DNA from: an uncultured Bacteroidota bacterium
GTDB taxonomy: Bacteria > Bacteroidota > Bacteroidia > Flavobacteriales > Flavobacteriaceae
Assembly: GCA_902520835.1 (NCBI GenBank)
Contig: CABYPD010000001.1
Coordinates: forward strand, 62,001 to 126,000
DNA length: 64,000 nt
Reading direction: 5' to 3'
The translations under genes were made by a program, and so were the position numbers. The notes below the pieces were generated by a model. That model was not told the DNA's origin and searched no databases. It worked only from the letters and a program-made list of their open reading frames with translations. Shown here piece by piece: positions 9,870 through 18,283 of this stretch. How positions within the stretch are numbered: position 1 is the first letter of the stretch; each line of letters starts with the position of its first letter.

Positions 9870-10853
9870 TTAATCGGTTCTAAATCCTTTTTCTTTCATC
9901 CAATTATCATTGTAGATTTTACCTACATACCTACTCCCAGAGTCGTGAAGTAAAACTACTACAACATCATTTTTACTAAAGTGTTTTTTAAGCTGAACTA
10001 CACCTCTTACTGCTGCACCACACGAATTACCTGCAAAAATTCCTTCTTCTTTAGCCAATCTTCTAGTATAAATTGCTGCATCTTCATCAGTTACCTTTTC
10101 AAATGCATCAATTAAATCAAAATTTACATTAGCTGGAATAATATCTTCACCTATACCTTCGGTTATATATGGATAAATTTCATTTTTATCAAATATTCCA
10201 GTTTCATGAAATTTTTTAAAAACAGAGCCATAAGTATCTATTCCCCATATTTTTATATTTGGATTTTTTTCCTTCAAGAATCTAGCAACTCCTGAAATTG
10301 TTCCACCTGTTCCAACACCTACAACAAAGTGCGTTATTTTTCCATCAGTCTGATCCCAAATTTCAGGACCTGTTGACAAATAATGTGCTTCAGTATTTGA
10401 GGGATTATCATATTGATTTACATACCATGAATTTTCAATTTCTTCACTTATTCTCTTCGATGTAGAATAATATGATCTTGGATCTTCAGGCTCAACATTA
10501 GTAGGGCAAACAATTACTTCTGCACCAACCGCTCTTAAGATATCAAACTTTTCTTTGGATTGTTTATCAGTTGATACACAAATCAATTTATAGCCTTTAA
10601 CAATAGCAGCTAAAGCTAAACCCATCCCAGTATTTCCAGATGTTCCCTCAACTATAGTTCCACCAGGCATCAATCTTCCATCATTCTCAGCATCTTCAAC
10701 CATTTTTAAGGCCATTCTATCTTTGACAGAACTACCTGGATTAAAATACTCTACTTTGGCTAAAACTAAAGCATCAACATCATCAGTAACTCTATTTAAC
10801 TTTATTAAAGGAGTATTTCCAATTGTTTCTAAAATATTTTTTTTGAATTTCAC
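9870..10853 (-). CDS. PLP-dependent cystathionine beta-synthase / cysteine synthase family enzyme
   Basis: A 327-residue fold type II PLP enzyme. The PLP lysine is in NPGSSVKDR near residue 44, the substrate loop is EGTSGNTGMG, and the phosphate-binding loop is GTGGTISG. EGTSGNTG and the following VSTDKQSKEK resemble cystathionine beta-synthases more than O-acetylserine sulfhydrylases, and there is no C-terminal CBS-domain pair. It would act in transsulfuration or cysteine synthesis. The start codon is GTG at 10853; no ATG precedes the conserved IGNTPLIKL block. A perfect TAnnTTTG element ends 4 bases before this GTG, which supports the choice and suggests a leaderless mRNA. Confidence 0.87.
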   Translation of the reverse strand: MKFKKNILETIGNTPLIKLNRVTDDVDALVLAKVEYFNPGSSVKDRMALKMVEDAENDGRLMPGGTIVEGTSGNTGMGLALAAIVKGYKLICVSTDKQSKEKFDILRAVGAEVIVCPTNVEPEDPRSYYSTSKRISEEIENSWYVNQYDNPSNTEAHYLSTGPEIWDQTDGKITHFVVGVGTGGTISGVARFLKEKNPNIKIWGIDTYGSVFKKFHETGIFDKNEIYPYITEGIGEDIIPANVNFDLIDAFEKVTDEDAAIYTRRLAKEEGIFAGNSCGAAVRGVVQLKKHFSKNDVVVVLLHDSGSRYVGKIYNDNWMKEKGFRTD

Positions 10854-10857
10854 TTTG

Positions 10858-10865
10858 CAAATTTA
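10858..10865 (-). promoter_or_regulatory. -7 promoter element (TAAATTTG) of the cbs-like gene
   Basis: On the minus strand TAAATTTG matches the Bacteroidota -7 consensus TAnnTTTG exactly and ends 4 bases before the GTG start at 10853. The predicted transcription start therefore falls on the start codon. No convincing -33 element at 19-21 bases was seen. Confidence 0.5.
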
Positions 10866-10871
10866 ATTTTA

Positions 10872-12074
10872 TTAATCAATTCTCACAGATGAATATGGCT
10901 TAATTTTAGAAATTATTTTTACCGGAAGTATTAAAAAAGCATATGAAATTATAAGCAATAAAAAATTAAGTATTATAATTTTTAAAATATCAATCTCAAT
11001 AGGTATATGATCCATGTAATATGTATTTGGGTCAAGCTTTATAACCTTAAAAAATTTTTGAAAAAAAAGCACAGTTAAGGAAATTAAATTTCCATATAAC
11101 ATTCCTTTAATTATTAGATATAAACCATTTGATAAAAAAATTTGTTTTAGACTTTTATTATTAGAGCCTAAAATTTTGAGAAAACCAATTAAACTAGTTT
11201 TCTCAAGAATAGTGACCAGCAGGGCTGTAATCATATTAATTGAACCCACTACTAGCATAAGTATAATTATCAAATAAATATTTAAATCAAACAATGAAAT
11301 CCAATTATAAATTTCACTAAATTTTTCTTCATTATAATTTATAGCATATTCAGGGGGAATATATTTTGAAATTTTTTCATAGTTGTTTTTATTATTAGAA
11401 AAAGACAACTCATAACTACCGAAATTATCTTTATCAATTTTTTTTAAATTTCTATGCAAATTAATATTTGACATAATAATTTTATCGTCAAACTCTTTAA
11501 CACCTGTTTGATAATATCCAATAATCTTTAAATTTCGAATAGCTGGATTAAGGTTATTATCAAAAAAAGCAAACATAACAGTATCATGTTTTTTGATATT
11601 TAGCTTACTAGAAATATTTTTTGAAATTATAATTTCATTAAACCCAATTTTATCAATTCTTTCTATTACATATTCTGATTTTAAAAAAGAGTTTTCATTA
11701 GTTATTCCCTTCAAAACTACATCTTCAAAGGAATTTGAAATTGGGATAACTGACGGAGTATAAATAACACCATCAATTGCATTGAGATTTTCCAGCATTT
11801 TTATCCTATCAAGCTGAATTTTATTACTGCTAACAAATTTATTCGAATTGAATAAATCATTTTCATATCTATCGATTGAAAAATCACCAAAAATATTAGA
11901 AAACTTTGTCTTTATTTTATTTTGAACACCAAATCCAGTTGATATAGCTAACATCATAACAATTAAACTAATTGAAATAGAAAAAGTTGAAATTTTAATA
12001 ATAGGTGAAGAAATACTTTTTTTATATCTTTTATGTGAAAAAATTTTTGATGATAAAAAACTTTCGAATTTCAA
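10872..12074 (-). CDS. FtsX/LolC-LolE-type ABC transporter permease
   Basis: A 400-residue inner-membrane permease of the lipoprotein-releasing (LolC/LolE) type. It has one N-terminal membrane helix at about residues 28-50 (STFSISISLIVMMLAIS). A large periplasmic domain to about residue 255 follows, and then a three-helix FtsX block with LIIILMLVVGSINMITALL. It would work with a LolD-like ATPase, which is not in this window, to extract lipoproteins from the inner membrane. The start is TTG at 12074; the next ATG is inside the first helix. This N terminus overlaps the divergent NamZ-like gene by 25 bases. Confidence 0.85.
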   Translation of the reverse strand: MKFESFLSSKIFSHKRYKKSISSPIIKISTFSISISLIVMMLAISTGFGVQNKIKTKFSNIFGDFSIDRYENDLFNSNKFVSSNKIQLDRIKMLENLNAIDGVIYTPSVIPISNSFEDVVLKGITNENSFLKSEYVIERIDKIGFNEIIISKNISSKLNIKKHDTVMFAFFDNNLNPAIRNLKIIGYYQTGVKEFDDKIIMSNINLHRNLKKIDKDNFGSYELSFSNNKNNYEKISKYIPPEYAINYNEEKFSEIYNWISLFDLNIYLIIILMLVVGSINMITALLVTILEKTSLIGFLKILGSNNKSLKQIFLSNGLYLIIKGMLYGNLISLTVLFFQKFFKVIKLDPNTYYMDHIPIEIDILKIIILNFLLLIISYAFLILPVKIISKIKPYSSVRID

Positions 12075-13243
12075 GCTTTTGGGTATTTGTAATAAGCTTT
12101 AAAATTAATTTTTTTTTAATTCTAAATGCATCTATTTACTCACAAAATATTAATATTGAGGCAATAAACAAAGTTGACTCTTACGTAGGTTTGATTAAAA
12201 ATAAAAATATTGGGCTAGTGACAAATCACAGTTCTAGATTTCATAACTCCAATTTAGAAATTCATTTATTAGATTCATTAATAAATCTTAATATTTCAGT
12301 TAATGCGATTTTTGCACCAGAACATGGGTTTAGAGGAGATCTTGATGCTGGTGAAAAAATTAATAATTCAATTGATTTAAAAACAGGAATTCCAATTATT
12401 TCATTATATGGATCAAAGAGAAAACCAGACAGTAAGGATCTTGAAAATATTGATATAATTTTATTTGATCTCCAAGATGTTGGAGTAAGATTTTATACCT
12501 ACTTATCAACACTTCATTATGTTATGGAAAGTTGTGCAGAAAATAATGTAGAGATAATTGTACTAGACAGACCAAATCCAAATGCAAATTATGTAGATGG
12601 ACCAGTCCTTGAAGAAAATTCAAAAAGTTTTGTTGGATTACATCCAGTTCCAATTTTATATGGCTTAACCATTGGAGAATATGCTAAAATGATAAATGGC
12701 GAAAAATGGTTGAATAATAAAATACAAGCAAAATTAACTGTTATTAAAATGGATAACTATAACAGAGAATATGAATATCAGCTAAAATCAAAACCCTCAC
12801 CAAATCTTCCAAATCTAAAATCAATAAACTTATATCCTTCTCTTTGTTTTTTTGAGCAAACACCTGTAAGTGTTGGCAGAGGAACTGAAATGCAATTTCA
12901 GGTAATTGGCTCTCCTAACTGGAACAACCAACCATTTAGCTTTACACCAAGACCAAATTTTGGTGCAAAAAACCCAAAACATAATGGCATAAAATGTTTT
13001 GGTTTAGATTTAAGAAATGAAAATAGATTAAGTGAGATTAATTTAGAGTGGTTAATAAACGCATATAATTATAGTCCCGAAAAAGAAAAATTTTTTAGAA
13101 GTGGTTTTTACAGACTTGCTGGTAAAAAAGAACTTGAGGATCAGATAAAAGCAGGTATGAGCGCTAAAGATATTAAATCAACGTGGAAAAAAGACATAGA
13201 GTCTTATAAGATTATTAGAAATAAATATATTCTTTATAACTAA
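12050..13243 (+). CDS. Exo-beta-N-acetylmuramidase, NamZ/DUF1343 family
   Basis: A 397-residue exported protein of the DUF1343 family, whose characterised members release N-acetylmuramic acid from the non-reducing end of peptidoglycan fragments. Family blocks are clear: APEHGFRGDLDAGE, IPIISLYGSKRKP, FDLQDVGVRFYTYLSTL and LDRPNPN. I prefer ATG 12050 to 12005 because it gives a plausible signal peptide ending before NINIEAIN and keeps the overlap with the divergent permease gene to 25 bases. No later in-frame start precedes the conserved region. It probably acts in muropeptide salvage. Its stop overlaps the queE stop by 4 bases, tail to tail. Confidence 0.9.
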   Translation: MIKNFRISSFWVFVISFKINFFLILNASIYSQNINIEAINKVDSYVGLIKNKNIGLVTNHSSRFHNSNLEIHLLDSLINLNISVNAIFAPEHGFRGDLDAGEKINNSIDLKTGIPIISLYGSKRKPDSKDLENIDIILFDLQDVGVRFYTYLSTLHYVMESCAENNVEIIVLDRPNPNANYVDGPVLEENSKSFVGLHPVPILYGLTIGEYAKMINGEKWLNNKIQAKLTVIKMDNYNREYEYQLKSKPSPNLPNLKSINLYPSLCFFEQTPVSVGRGTEMQFQVIGSPNWNNQPFSFTPRPNFGAKNPKHNGIKCFGLDLRNENRLSEINLEWLINAYNYSPEKEKFFRSGFYRLAGKKELEDQIKAGMSAKDIKSTWKKDIESYKIIRNKYILYN

Positions 13244-13857
13244 TCTATTTCCAAATACTTGTGAATTTGTAGGGAAATATTCCAATTTTTATTTTTCATT
13301 ACAAACTGAACTATTTTGTCTTTCATTAAATCAAATTTACTCCACTCAGGCTGTAAAAATAATTTACATTCGTGACTAACTTTTTCTGACTCTTGAATTG
13401 CAAATTTAAAATCATCATTATTATGTATTACAACTTTAAGTTCATCCGCTACAGTGTAAATTTCTTTTTTTGGTAACATTTTCTTTTTTGGTGAAAGACA
13501 TATCCAGTCCCAATTTCCTGACAACTCGTATGCCCCGGATGTTTCGAGATGTAGTTTTATATTATTTTCTTTAAATCGCTTAGTTAACTCACTTAAGTCC
13601 CACATTAAAGGTTCACCTCCAGTAATTACAACATTACTAGTATGTTCTTTTACATCTTTTAATAAATCATCAACTTCAATAAATTGATGTTGATTATGAT
13701 CCCAACTTTCTTTTACATCACACCAATGACAACCAACATCACAACCTCCTAATCTTATAAAGTAGAATGGTTGACCGGAATAGTATCCTTCTCCTTGAAT
13801 TGTATAAAACTTCTCCATGACTGGAAGTTTTGTTAAAAAATTATCTTTTTTTGTCAT
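13240..13857 (-). CDS. queE: 7-carboxy-7-deazaguanine synthase (radical SAM)
   Basis: A 205-residue radical SAM enzyme that makes 7-carboxy-7-deazaguanine, a precursor of preQ0 and queuosine in tRNA. The 4Fe-4S cluster cysteines are Cys39, Cys43 and Cys46 (CDVGCHWC), in the CX3CX2C spacing. The preceding FYTIQGEGYYSGQPFYFIRL block and VITGGEPLMW are diagnostic of QueE. Other queuosine genes such as queC and queD are not in the window. The 3' end overlaps the opposing NamZ-like gene by 4 bases. A perfect TAnnTTTG element lies 8 bases upstream of the ATG. Confidence 0.95.
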   Translation of the reverse strand: MTKKDNFLTKLPVMEKFYTIQGEGYYSGQPFYFIRLGGCDVGCHWCDVKESWDHNQHQFIEVDDLLKDVKEHTSNVVITGGEPLMWDLSELTKRFKENNIKLHLETSGAYELSGNWDWICLSPKKKMLPKKEIYTVADELKVVIHNNDDFKFAIQESEKVSHECKLFLQPEWSKFDLMKDKIVQFVMKNKNWNISLQIHKYLEID

Positions 13858-13865
13858 TGATTAAG

Positions 13866-13873
13866 CAAATATA
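13866..13873 (-). promoter_or_regulatory. -7 promoter element (TATATTTG) of queE
   Basis: The minus-strand sequence TATATTTG is an exact TAnnTTTG match ending 8 bases before the queE ATG at 13857. It predicts a leader of only a few bases. The -33 region is AT-rich without a clear TTG. Confidence 0.45.
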
Positions 13874-13919
13874 TCTTGATTAAATTATAATTAATAAATT
13901 CACTTAAAATTATTTTATT

Positions 13920-14339
13920 ATGAATAATCTATCTCCATTTCATTTAGCAATTCCTGTAAAAGAAATTACTACAACACGCAGTTTTTACAGAGATATTTTA
14001 GGATTTAAGGAAGGTAGAAGTAGTGACCACTGGGTTGATTTTGATTTTTTTGGACATCAACTAGTAATTCATATTAAAGATGACAAAAAAAATATTGAGG
14101 TTGAAAATAAAGTTGATGGTAAATATGTCCCTATCCCTCATTTTGGAGTAGTACTTGAATGGAATTTATTTAGTGAGTTTGAAAAAAGAATTAGAAGTCA
14201 CGTTGAATTTATTATTGAACCATATATTAGATTTGAAGGTCAAAAGGGTGAGCAAAAAACAATGTTTTTTAAAGATCCCTCAGGAAATGCACTAGAATTT
14301 AAAACATTTAAAAATATCGATCAATTATTTGAAAAATAA
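13920..14339 (+). CDS. VOC (glyoxalase/dioxygenase-fold) family protein
   Basis: A 139-residue single-module vicinal-oxygen-chelate protein. It begins PFHLAIPVKEITTTRSFYRDILGF, the usual first beta-alpha unit with a potential metal ligand His8. It continues with WVDFDFFGHQLVIH and ends with FFKDPSGNALEFKTF, whose final Glu is the usual last metal ligand. The substrate cannot be told from sequence; glyoxalase and dioxygenase members look alike at this level. It stands alone between queE (divergent) and folD (convergent, 5 bases apart), so the context gives no role. Confidence 0.85.
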   Translation: MNNLSPFHLAIPVKEITTTRSFYRDILGFKEGRSSDHWVDFDFFGHQLVIHIKDDKKNIEVENKVDGKYVPIPHFGVVLEWNLFSEFEKRIRSHVEFIIEPYIRFEGQKGEQKTMFFKDPSGNALEFKTFKNIDQLFEK

Positions 14340-14344
14340 ATTGA

Positions 14345-15214
14345 TTATTTTTTTCTGGCTTTAAGCGTATTCTTCAACAACATTGCTATTGTCATAGGCC
14401 CAACACCACCCGGGACAGGTGTTATGTGACTTACTTTATTTTTAACAGATTTAAAATCAACATCTCCCACAATTTTATATCCCCTAACTTTTGTTTTATC
14501 TTCAACTCTAGTTATTCCTACATCAATTACAACTGAATCTTTTTTAATCATATCAGATTTAAGAAAATTTGGAATTCCAAGAGCTACAATAACAATATCA
14601 GCTTTTTTTGTAAAACTTGATATATTAGGAGTTCTGCTATGAACCAAAGTAACAGTAGAATTTCCAGGTTTTGACTTATTACTCATTAATATACTGATAG
14701 GTCTACCAACAATATTACTTCTGCCAATAACTACAGTATTTTTACCCTCAGTTTCAATCCCATATCTATCAATTAATTCTATAATTCCATATGGTGTGGC
14801 TGGTATAAAAGAGTCCATATTTTGTGCCATCTTACCAAAATTAAAAGGATGAAAACCATCAACATCCTTTTCAGGATTAACCATCATCAAAATTTTTTCT
14901 TCATTGATATGTTTCGGTAGTGGAAGCTGAACAATATATCCGTCTATTTTTTTATTATCATTTAATTTATTTATTTCAGAAATTAATTCTTCCTCTGAGA
15001 TATTTTCATCTAAATGAATTAAAGTTGATTTAAAACCAACTTTTTCACAAGATCTAACTTTACTTCCTACGTAAGTAAGAGAAGCACCATCATTACCTAC
15101 TAAGACAGCAGCCAGATGAGGGGGTCTACCTCCATATTTTACAATTTCTTGCACCTGAATTTTGATCTCTTCCTTAATTTTTTCAGAGGTTAATTTCCCA
15201 TCTAATAAGATCAT
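14345..15214 (-). CDS. folD: Bifunctional methylenetetrahydrofolate dehydrogenase / methenyl-THF cyclohydrolase
   Basis: A 289-residue cytosolic enzyme interconverting 5,10-methylene-THF, methenyl-THF and 10-formyl-THF, the one-carbon donor for purines and formyl-Met. Conserved blocks are visible: GNDGASLTYVGSKVRSCEKVG with the catalytic Tyr and Lys, GYIVQLPLPKHI, DVDGFHPFN, the NADP-binding VIGRSNIVGRP, and the C-terminal TPVPGGVGPMT. The length is normal. It lies 2 bases downstream of ffh on the same strand, so the two are probably cotranscribed. Confidence 0.97.
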   Translation of the reverse strand: MILLDGKLTSEKIKEEIKIQVQEIVKYGGRPPHLAAVLVGNDGASLTYVGSKVRSCEKVGFKSTLIHLDENISEEELISEINKLNDNKKIDGYIVQLPLPKHINEEKILMMVNPEKDVDGFHPFNFGKMAQNMDSFIPATPYGIIELIDRYGIETEGKNTVVIGRSNIVGRPISILMSNKSKPGNSTVTLVHSRTPNISSFTKKADIVIVALGIPNFLKSDMIKKDSVVIDVGITRVEDKTKVRGYKIVGDVDFKSVKNKVSHITPVPGGVGPMTIAMLLKNTLKARKK

Positions 15215-15216
15215 AA

Positions 15217-16545
15217 TTAATTCTTTAAGTTATTCATCATTTGCATTAATTTTCCTGCTCCACCAGACTGAACCATTTTCATCATTTTTGACATTTGTTC
15301 AAATTGTTTTAATAAAGCGTTGATTTCTTGTATATCTCTTCCTGCACCTTTTGCAATTCTTTTTTTTCTACTATGATCAATTATTTTAGGTGTTGATCTT
15401 TCTTTTGGAGTCATTGAATGAATTAGTGCTTCTATATGTTTGAATGAATCATTATCAATATCTACATCTTTCATAGCACTTGCACCTGGAATCATACTTA
15501 TTGTATCTTTCAAGTTTCCCATTTTTTTGACCTGATTTATCTGATTGAGAAAATCATCAAATCCAAACTTATTTTTTGCAATTTTTTTACTAATCTCTCT
15601 GGCTTTCTTTTCGTCATAAACTTCTTGTGCTCTTTCAACAAGCGAAACAACATCACCCATACCTAAAATTCTATCAGCCATTCTCTCAGGATAAAAAATA
15701 TCCAAAGCATCAAGTTTTTCACCAGTTCCAACAAACTTTATGGGTTTTTCAACAACAGATCTAATGGTTAAAGCAGCTCCACCTCTAGTATCACCATCTA
15801 ACTTAGTAAGGATAACACCGTCAAAATTTAAAACATCATTAAAAGCTTTAGCTGTATTAACTGCATCTTGTCCAGTCATTGAATCTACAACAAACAAAAT
15901 TTCAGAGGGATTGGTTGCTTCCTTAATATTTCTAATTTCATTCATCAATACTTCATCAATTGCTAACCTACCAGCTGTATCAATAATAATTAAGTTGTTT
16001 TTATTTTTTTTAGCGTAAGACAAAGCATTTTTTGCAATAGAAACTGGATCTTTGTTATCTTCTTCAGTAAAAACAGGTACCTTAATTTGTTCGCCTAAAA
16101 GTTTTAATTGATCAATAGCTGCAGGTCTGTAGACATCACAAGCAACTAGAATCGGGTTTTTTTGTTTCTTCTTTTTGAGATAATTAGCAAGTTTACCACT
16201 AAATGTTGTTTTTCCACTACCTTGGAGTCCTGCCAGTAAAATGATAGATGGTTCCGAAGATAAGTTGACTCCAACATGTTCTCCTCCCATTAACTTTGTT
16301 AATTCATCTTTCACAATTTTAATCATTAGCTGACCAGGATGTAAATCAGTTAATACATTACGTCCTATTGCTTTTTCTTTAACATTTAAAGTAAAATCTT
16401 TTGCAATTTTAAAACTCACATCAGCATCTAAAAGTGCTCGTCGAACTTCTTTTAAAGATTCAGCAATATTAATTTCAGTTATTTTACCATGACCTTTAAT
16501 TACATGAAGAGCTGAATTTAATTTTTTCGATAGGTTGTCAAACAT
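15217..16545 (-). CDS. ffh: Signal recognition particle protein
   Basis: A 442-residue SRP54 GTPase that binds signal sequences and 4.5S RNA and delivers nascent membrane proteins to FtsY and SecYEG. It has the N helical domain (residues 1-90), then the G domain with GLQGSGKTT near residue 107, DTAGRL and TKLDGD. The methionine-rich M domain ends in a MSKMMKMVQ/LMQMMNNL tail. The start at 16545 lies 5 bases beyond an exact TAnnTTTG element, so ffh seems to have its own promoter even though blh lies only 26 bases upstream on the same strand. Confidence 0.97.
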   Translation of the reverse strand: MFDNLSKKLNSALHVIKGHGKITEINIAESLKEVRRALLDADVSFKIAKDFTLNVKEKAIGRNVLTDLHPGQLMIKIVKDELTKLMGGEHVGVNLSSEPSIILLAGLQGSGKTTFSGKLANYLKKKKQKNPILVACDVYRPAAIDQLKLLGEQIKVPVFTEEDNKDPVSIAKNALSYAKKNKNNLIIIDTAGRLAIDEVLMNEIRNIKEATNPSEILFVVDSMTGQDAVNTAKAFNDVLNFDGVILTKLDGDTRGGAALTIRSVVEKPIKFVGTGEKLDALDIFYPERMADRILGMGDVVSLVERAQEVYDEKKAREISKKIAKNKFGFDDFLNQINQVKKMGNLKDTISMIPGASAMKDVDIDNDSFKHIEALIHSMTPKERSTPKIIDHSRKKRIAKGAGRDIQEINALLKQFEQMSKMMKMVQSGGAGKLMQMMNNLKN

Positions 16546-16550
16546 AAAGA

Positions 16551-16558
16551 CAAATTTA
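16551..16558 (-). promoter_or_regulatory. -7 promoter element (TAAATTTG) of ffh
   Basis: An exact minus-strand TAnnTTTG match in the short gap between blh and ffh, ending 5 bases before the ffh ATG. It implies near-leaderless ffh transcripts independent of blh. Confidence 0.45.
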
Positions 16559-16571
16559 AATACTAATTCTT

Positions 16572-17462
16572 TTAAATTGGTGTTTTTTTCATTTTATAAA
16601 TTACAATAACATGTGGGAAAGTAATTGCCGCTAAAAAAGAAAAAAAGATATCGAGTGAAAATTCAAAATTTTCGGAGAAAAACAAGTAAAAAAGAAATAA
16701 GCCTAATATTGCAAATACCCAATATGGTAATGCTGAAATAAAATATTTTTTAAAAGTATTTATGTTAGAATTACCATATAAATATTTAGTTTGTTCAAGA
16801 ATTGAGGGAATGCTATGAAAAAAAATAAAGTAAACAGAAAAAGCGTAAAATAAACTCAATTGACTAAACACTATTAAAATAAGCAAACACAAAAAAAACT
16901 GATAATTTAATTGATTCTTTAAGTTATTAAAATTTAGAATTAGTGTTGTAATTGTTAGGATTGAAGAAATTATTAATAACAAGTCGAAAAACAAAAAACT
17001 TAAACTAAAGTCAGAAATAAGTAAAACGATATCAATAACTTCATCTTTATTAAAGAAGAAAAGTGTTGAGAAGACAATTAAACCAAAATTAAAGAAGAAT
17101 AAAGCCGATTTTGTATTGTCATCAAAAATGGTCCATTGTTGTTCACCAAAATGATAACAACTAAACAAAAGAAAAAAAATTAAGGAAACCAGAGGGAAGC
17201 TAAAAAAACATGTGGTAATTAATACTACTGATATAACATATAAGAAGGTATTTGATTTAATTGATTTATTTTGCTTTTTATCTTTAATAATTAAATGAAT
17301 ATCATTAGCACCGTGTATAATTCCAAAAAATAAAACTAAAGCTGAAAAAAAAAACATCAGGAAGGTATCAGATAAAAAAACATTAAGAATAATTGAAAAA
17401 ATAGTAGATAATATTATAAATGTGAATAACTTATTATCTGATATTTGAGATTTTTTTAACAT
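16572..17462 (-). CDS. blh: Brp/Blh-type beta-carotene 15,15'-dioxygenase (retinal synthesis)
   Basis: A 296-residue, very hydrophobic membrane protein with about eight helices. Its conserved histidines fit Brp/Blh enzymes, which cleave beta-carotene into two molecules of retinal: GIIHGANDIHL near residue 50, CYHFGEQQW near 113, FFHSIPSI near 220, and FPHVIV near 285. It is divergent from the proteorhodopsin gene 84 bases away, and this physical pairing strongly supports the role of supplying chromophore. Carotenoid synthesis genes (crtEBIY) are not in the window. Overall similarity is carried by few residues, so the family call relies on the histidine pattern plus context. Confidence 0.88.
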   Translation of the reverse strand: MLKKSQISDNKLFTFIILSTIFSIILNVFLSDTFLMFFFSALVLFFGIIHGANDIHLIIKDKKQNKSIKSNTFLYVISVVLITTCFFSFPLVSLIFFLLFSCYHFGEQQWTIFDDNTKSALFFFNFGLIVFSTLFFFNKDEVIDIVLLISDFSLSFLFFDLLLIISSILTITTLILNFNNLKNQLNYQFFLCLLILIVFSQLSLFYAFSVYFIFFHSIPSILEQTKYLYGNSNINTFKKYFISALPYWVFAILGLFLFYLFFSENFEFSLDIFFSFLAAITFPHVIVIYKMKKTPI

Positions 17463-17484
17463 TTTTTGTTTTTTTTTACGATAA

Positions 17485-17546
17485 AATTAATTATTTATTT
17501 AAATTTTTCTATTTTAGGGCCAATAAAAACCAATTAATTATTTATT
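17485..17546. repeat. Perfect 15-bp direct repeat in the blh/rhodopsin intergenic region
   Basis: AATTAATTATTTATT occurs at 17485-17499 and again at 17532-17546, the second copy ending at the base before the rhodopsin ATG. The copies start 47 bases apart. The sequence is AT-only, so chance is not negligible in this AT-rich genome, but both copies lie in the 84-base shared control region. Confidence 0.6.
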
Positions 17547-18257
17547 ATGGAAAATTTTTTAAATTTATTCTTACTAGGTGATGTACCTAATGACCTTGTA
17601 AGTTTTACGTTTTTCATTGGTACAATGGCTATGATGGCCGCATCAGCTTTCTTCTTTTTATCATTAGATGCTGGTGGTGCTAAATGGAGAACATCAATCC
17701 TTGTGTCAGGGCTTATCACATTTATTGCCGCAGTACACTACTACTATATGAGAGATGCTTCTGTTTCTGGTGACTCAGTAACTTTTTTCAGATATGTAGA
17801 CTGGATTCTAACTGTTCCATTAATGTGTGTTGAATTTTATTTAATTCTTCAAAAAGCTGGAGCACAAAAAAGTCTAATGTGGAACTTAATTCTATTATCT
17901 ACTGTAATGCTTGTTACTGGATATGTTGGTGAAGCTGGCTTAGGTGATGCTGTTGTTTGGGGTACTATTTCTGGAATTTCATATTTTGTAATTGTTTACA
18001 TTTTATGGTTTGGTAGTGCAGGACAACTAGCTCAAAAGGCAGGAGGTGCAGTTCTTGATGCTTTTAATGCTCTTAAGTGGTTCGTACTAGTAGGTTGGGC
18101 TATCTATCCAATAGGATATATGATAGGAACTGATGGCTGGTATGACTTTGTAGATGCATTAGGCTGGAACATGGAAGTTGTTTACAACGTGGGTGACGCA
18201 GTTAACAAGATCGGTTTTGGTCTAGTTATCTATAACCTTGCTGTAACAGACAAATAA
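17547..18257 (+). CDS. Proteorhodopsin, green-tuned light-driven proton pump
   Basis: A 236-residue, seven-helix microbial rhodopsin of the inner membrane. Helix C reads RYVDWILTVPLMCVEFY. Asp85, Thr89 and Glu96 correspond to the proteorhodopsin D97/T101/E108 (DTE) proton acceptor/donor motif. Met93 sits at the spectral tuning position 105, where Leu/Met gives green and Gln gives blue absorption. His64 matches the proton-acceptor-coupled His75, and Lys221 in DAVNKIGFG is the retinal Schiff-base lysine. The NQ motif of sodium pumps is absent. It is monocistronic, divergent from blh, and ends in a strong terminator. The upstream region lacks a perfect TAnnTTTG; TATTTTAG about 30 bases before the ATG is the nearest match. 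Confidence 0.98.
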   Translation: MENFLNLFLLGDVPNDLVSFTFFIGTMAMMAASAFFFLSLDAGGAKWRTSILVSGLITFIAAVHYYYMRDASVSGDSVTFFRYVDWILTVPLMCVEFYLILQKAGAQKSLMWNLILLSTVMLVTGYVGEAGLGDAVVWGTISGISYFVIVYILWFGSAGQLAQKAGGAVLDAFNALKWFVLVGWAIYPIGYMIGTDGWYDFVDALGWNMEVVYNVGDAVNKIGFGLVIYNLAVTDK

Positions 18258-18283
18258 TAACAAATAGAACTAACCATAATAAG

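Noticed and set aside
12005-12049. Upstream ATG extension of the NamZ-like protein
   Set aside because: It would give an overlong N terminus with two hydrophobic stretches and extend the overlap with the divergent permease to 70 bases.
15740-16018. Plus-strand 92-residue open frame inside ffh
   Set aside because: It is antisense to a conserved GTPase core and shows low-complexity hydrophobic translation only.
17547-18257. Sodium- or chloride-pumping rhodopsin
   Set aside because: The helix C motif is D-T-E, not NDQ or NTQ, which fits outward proton pumping.
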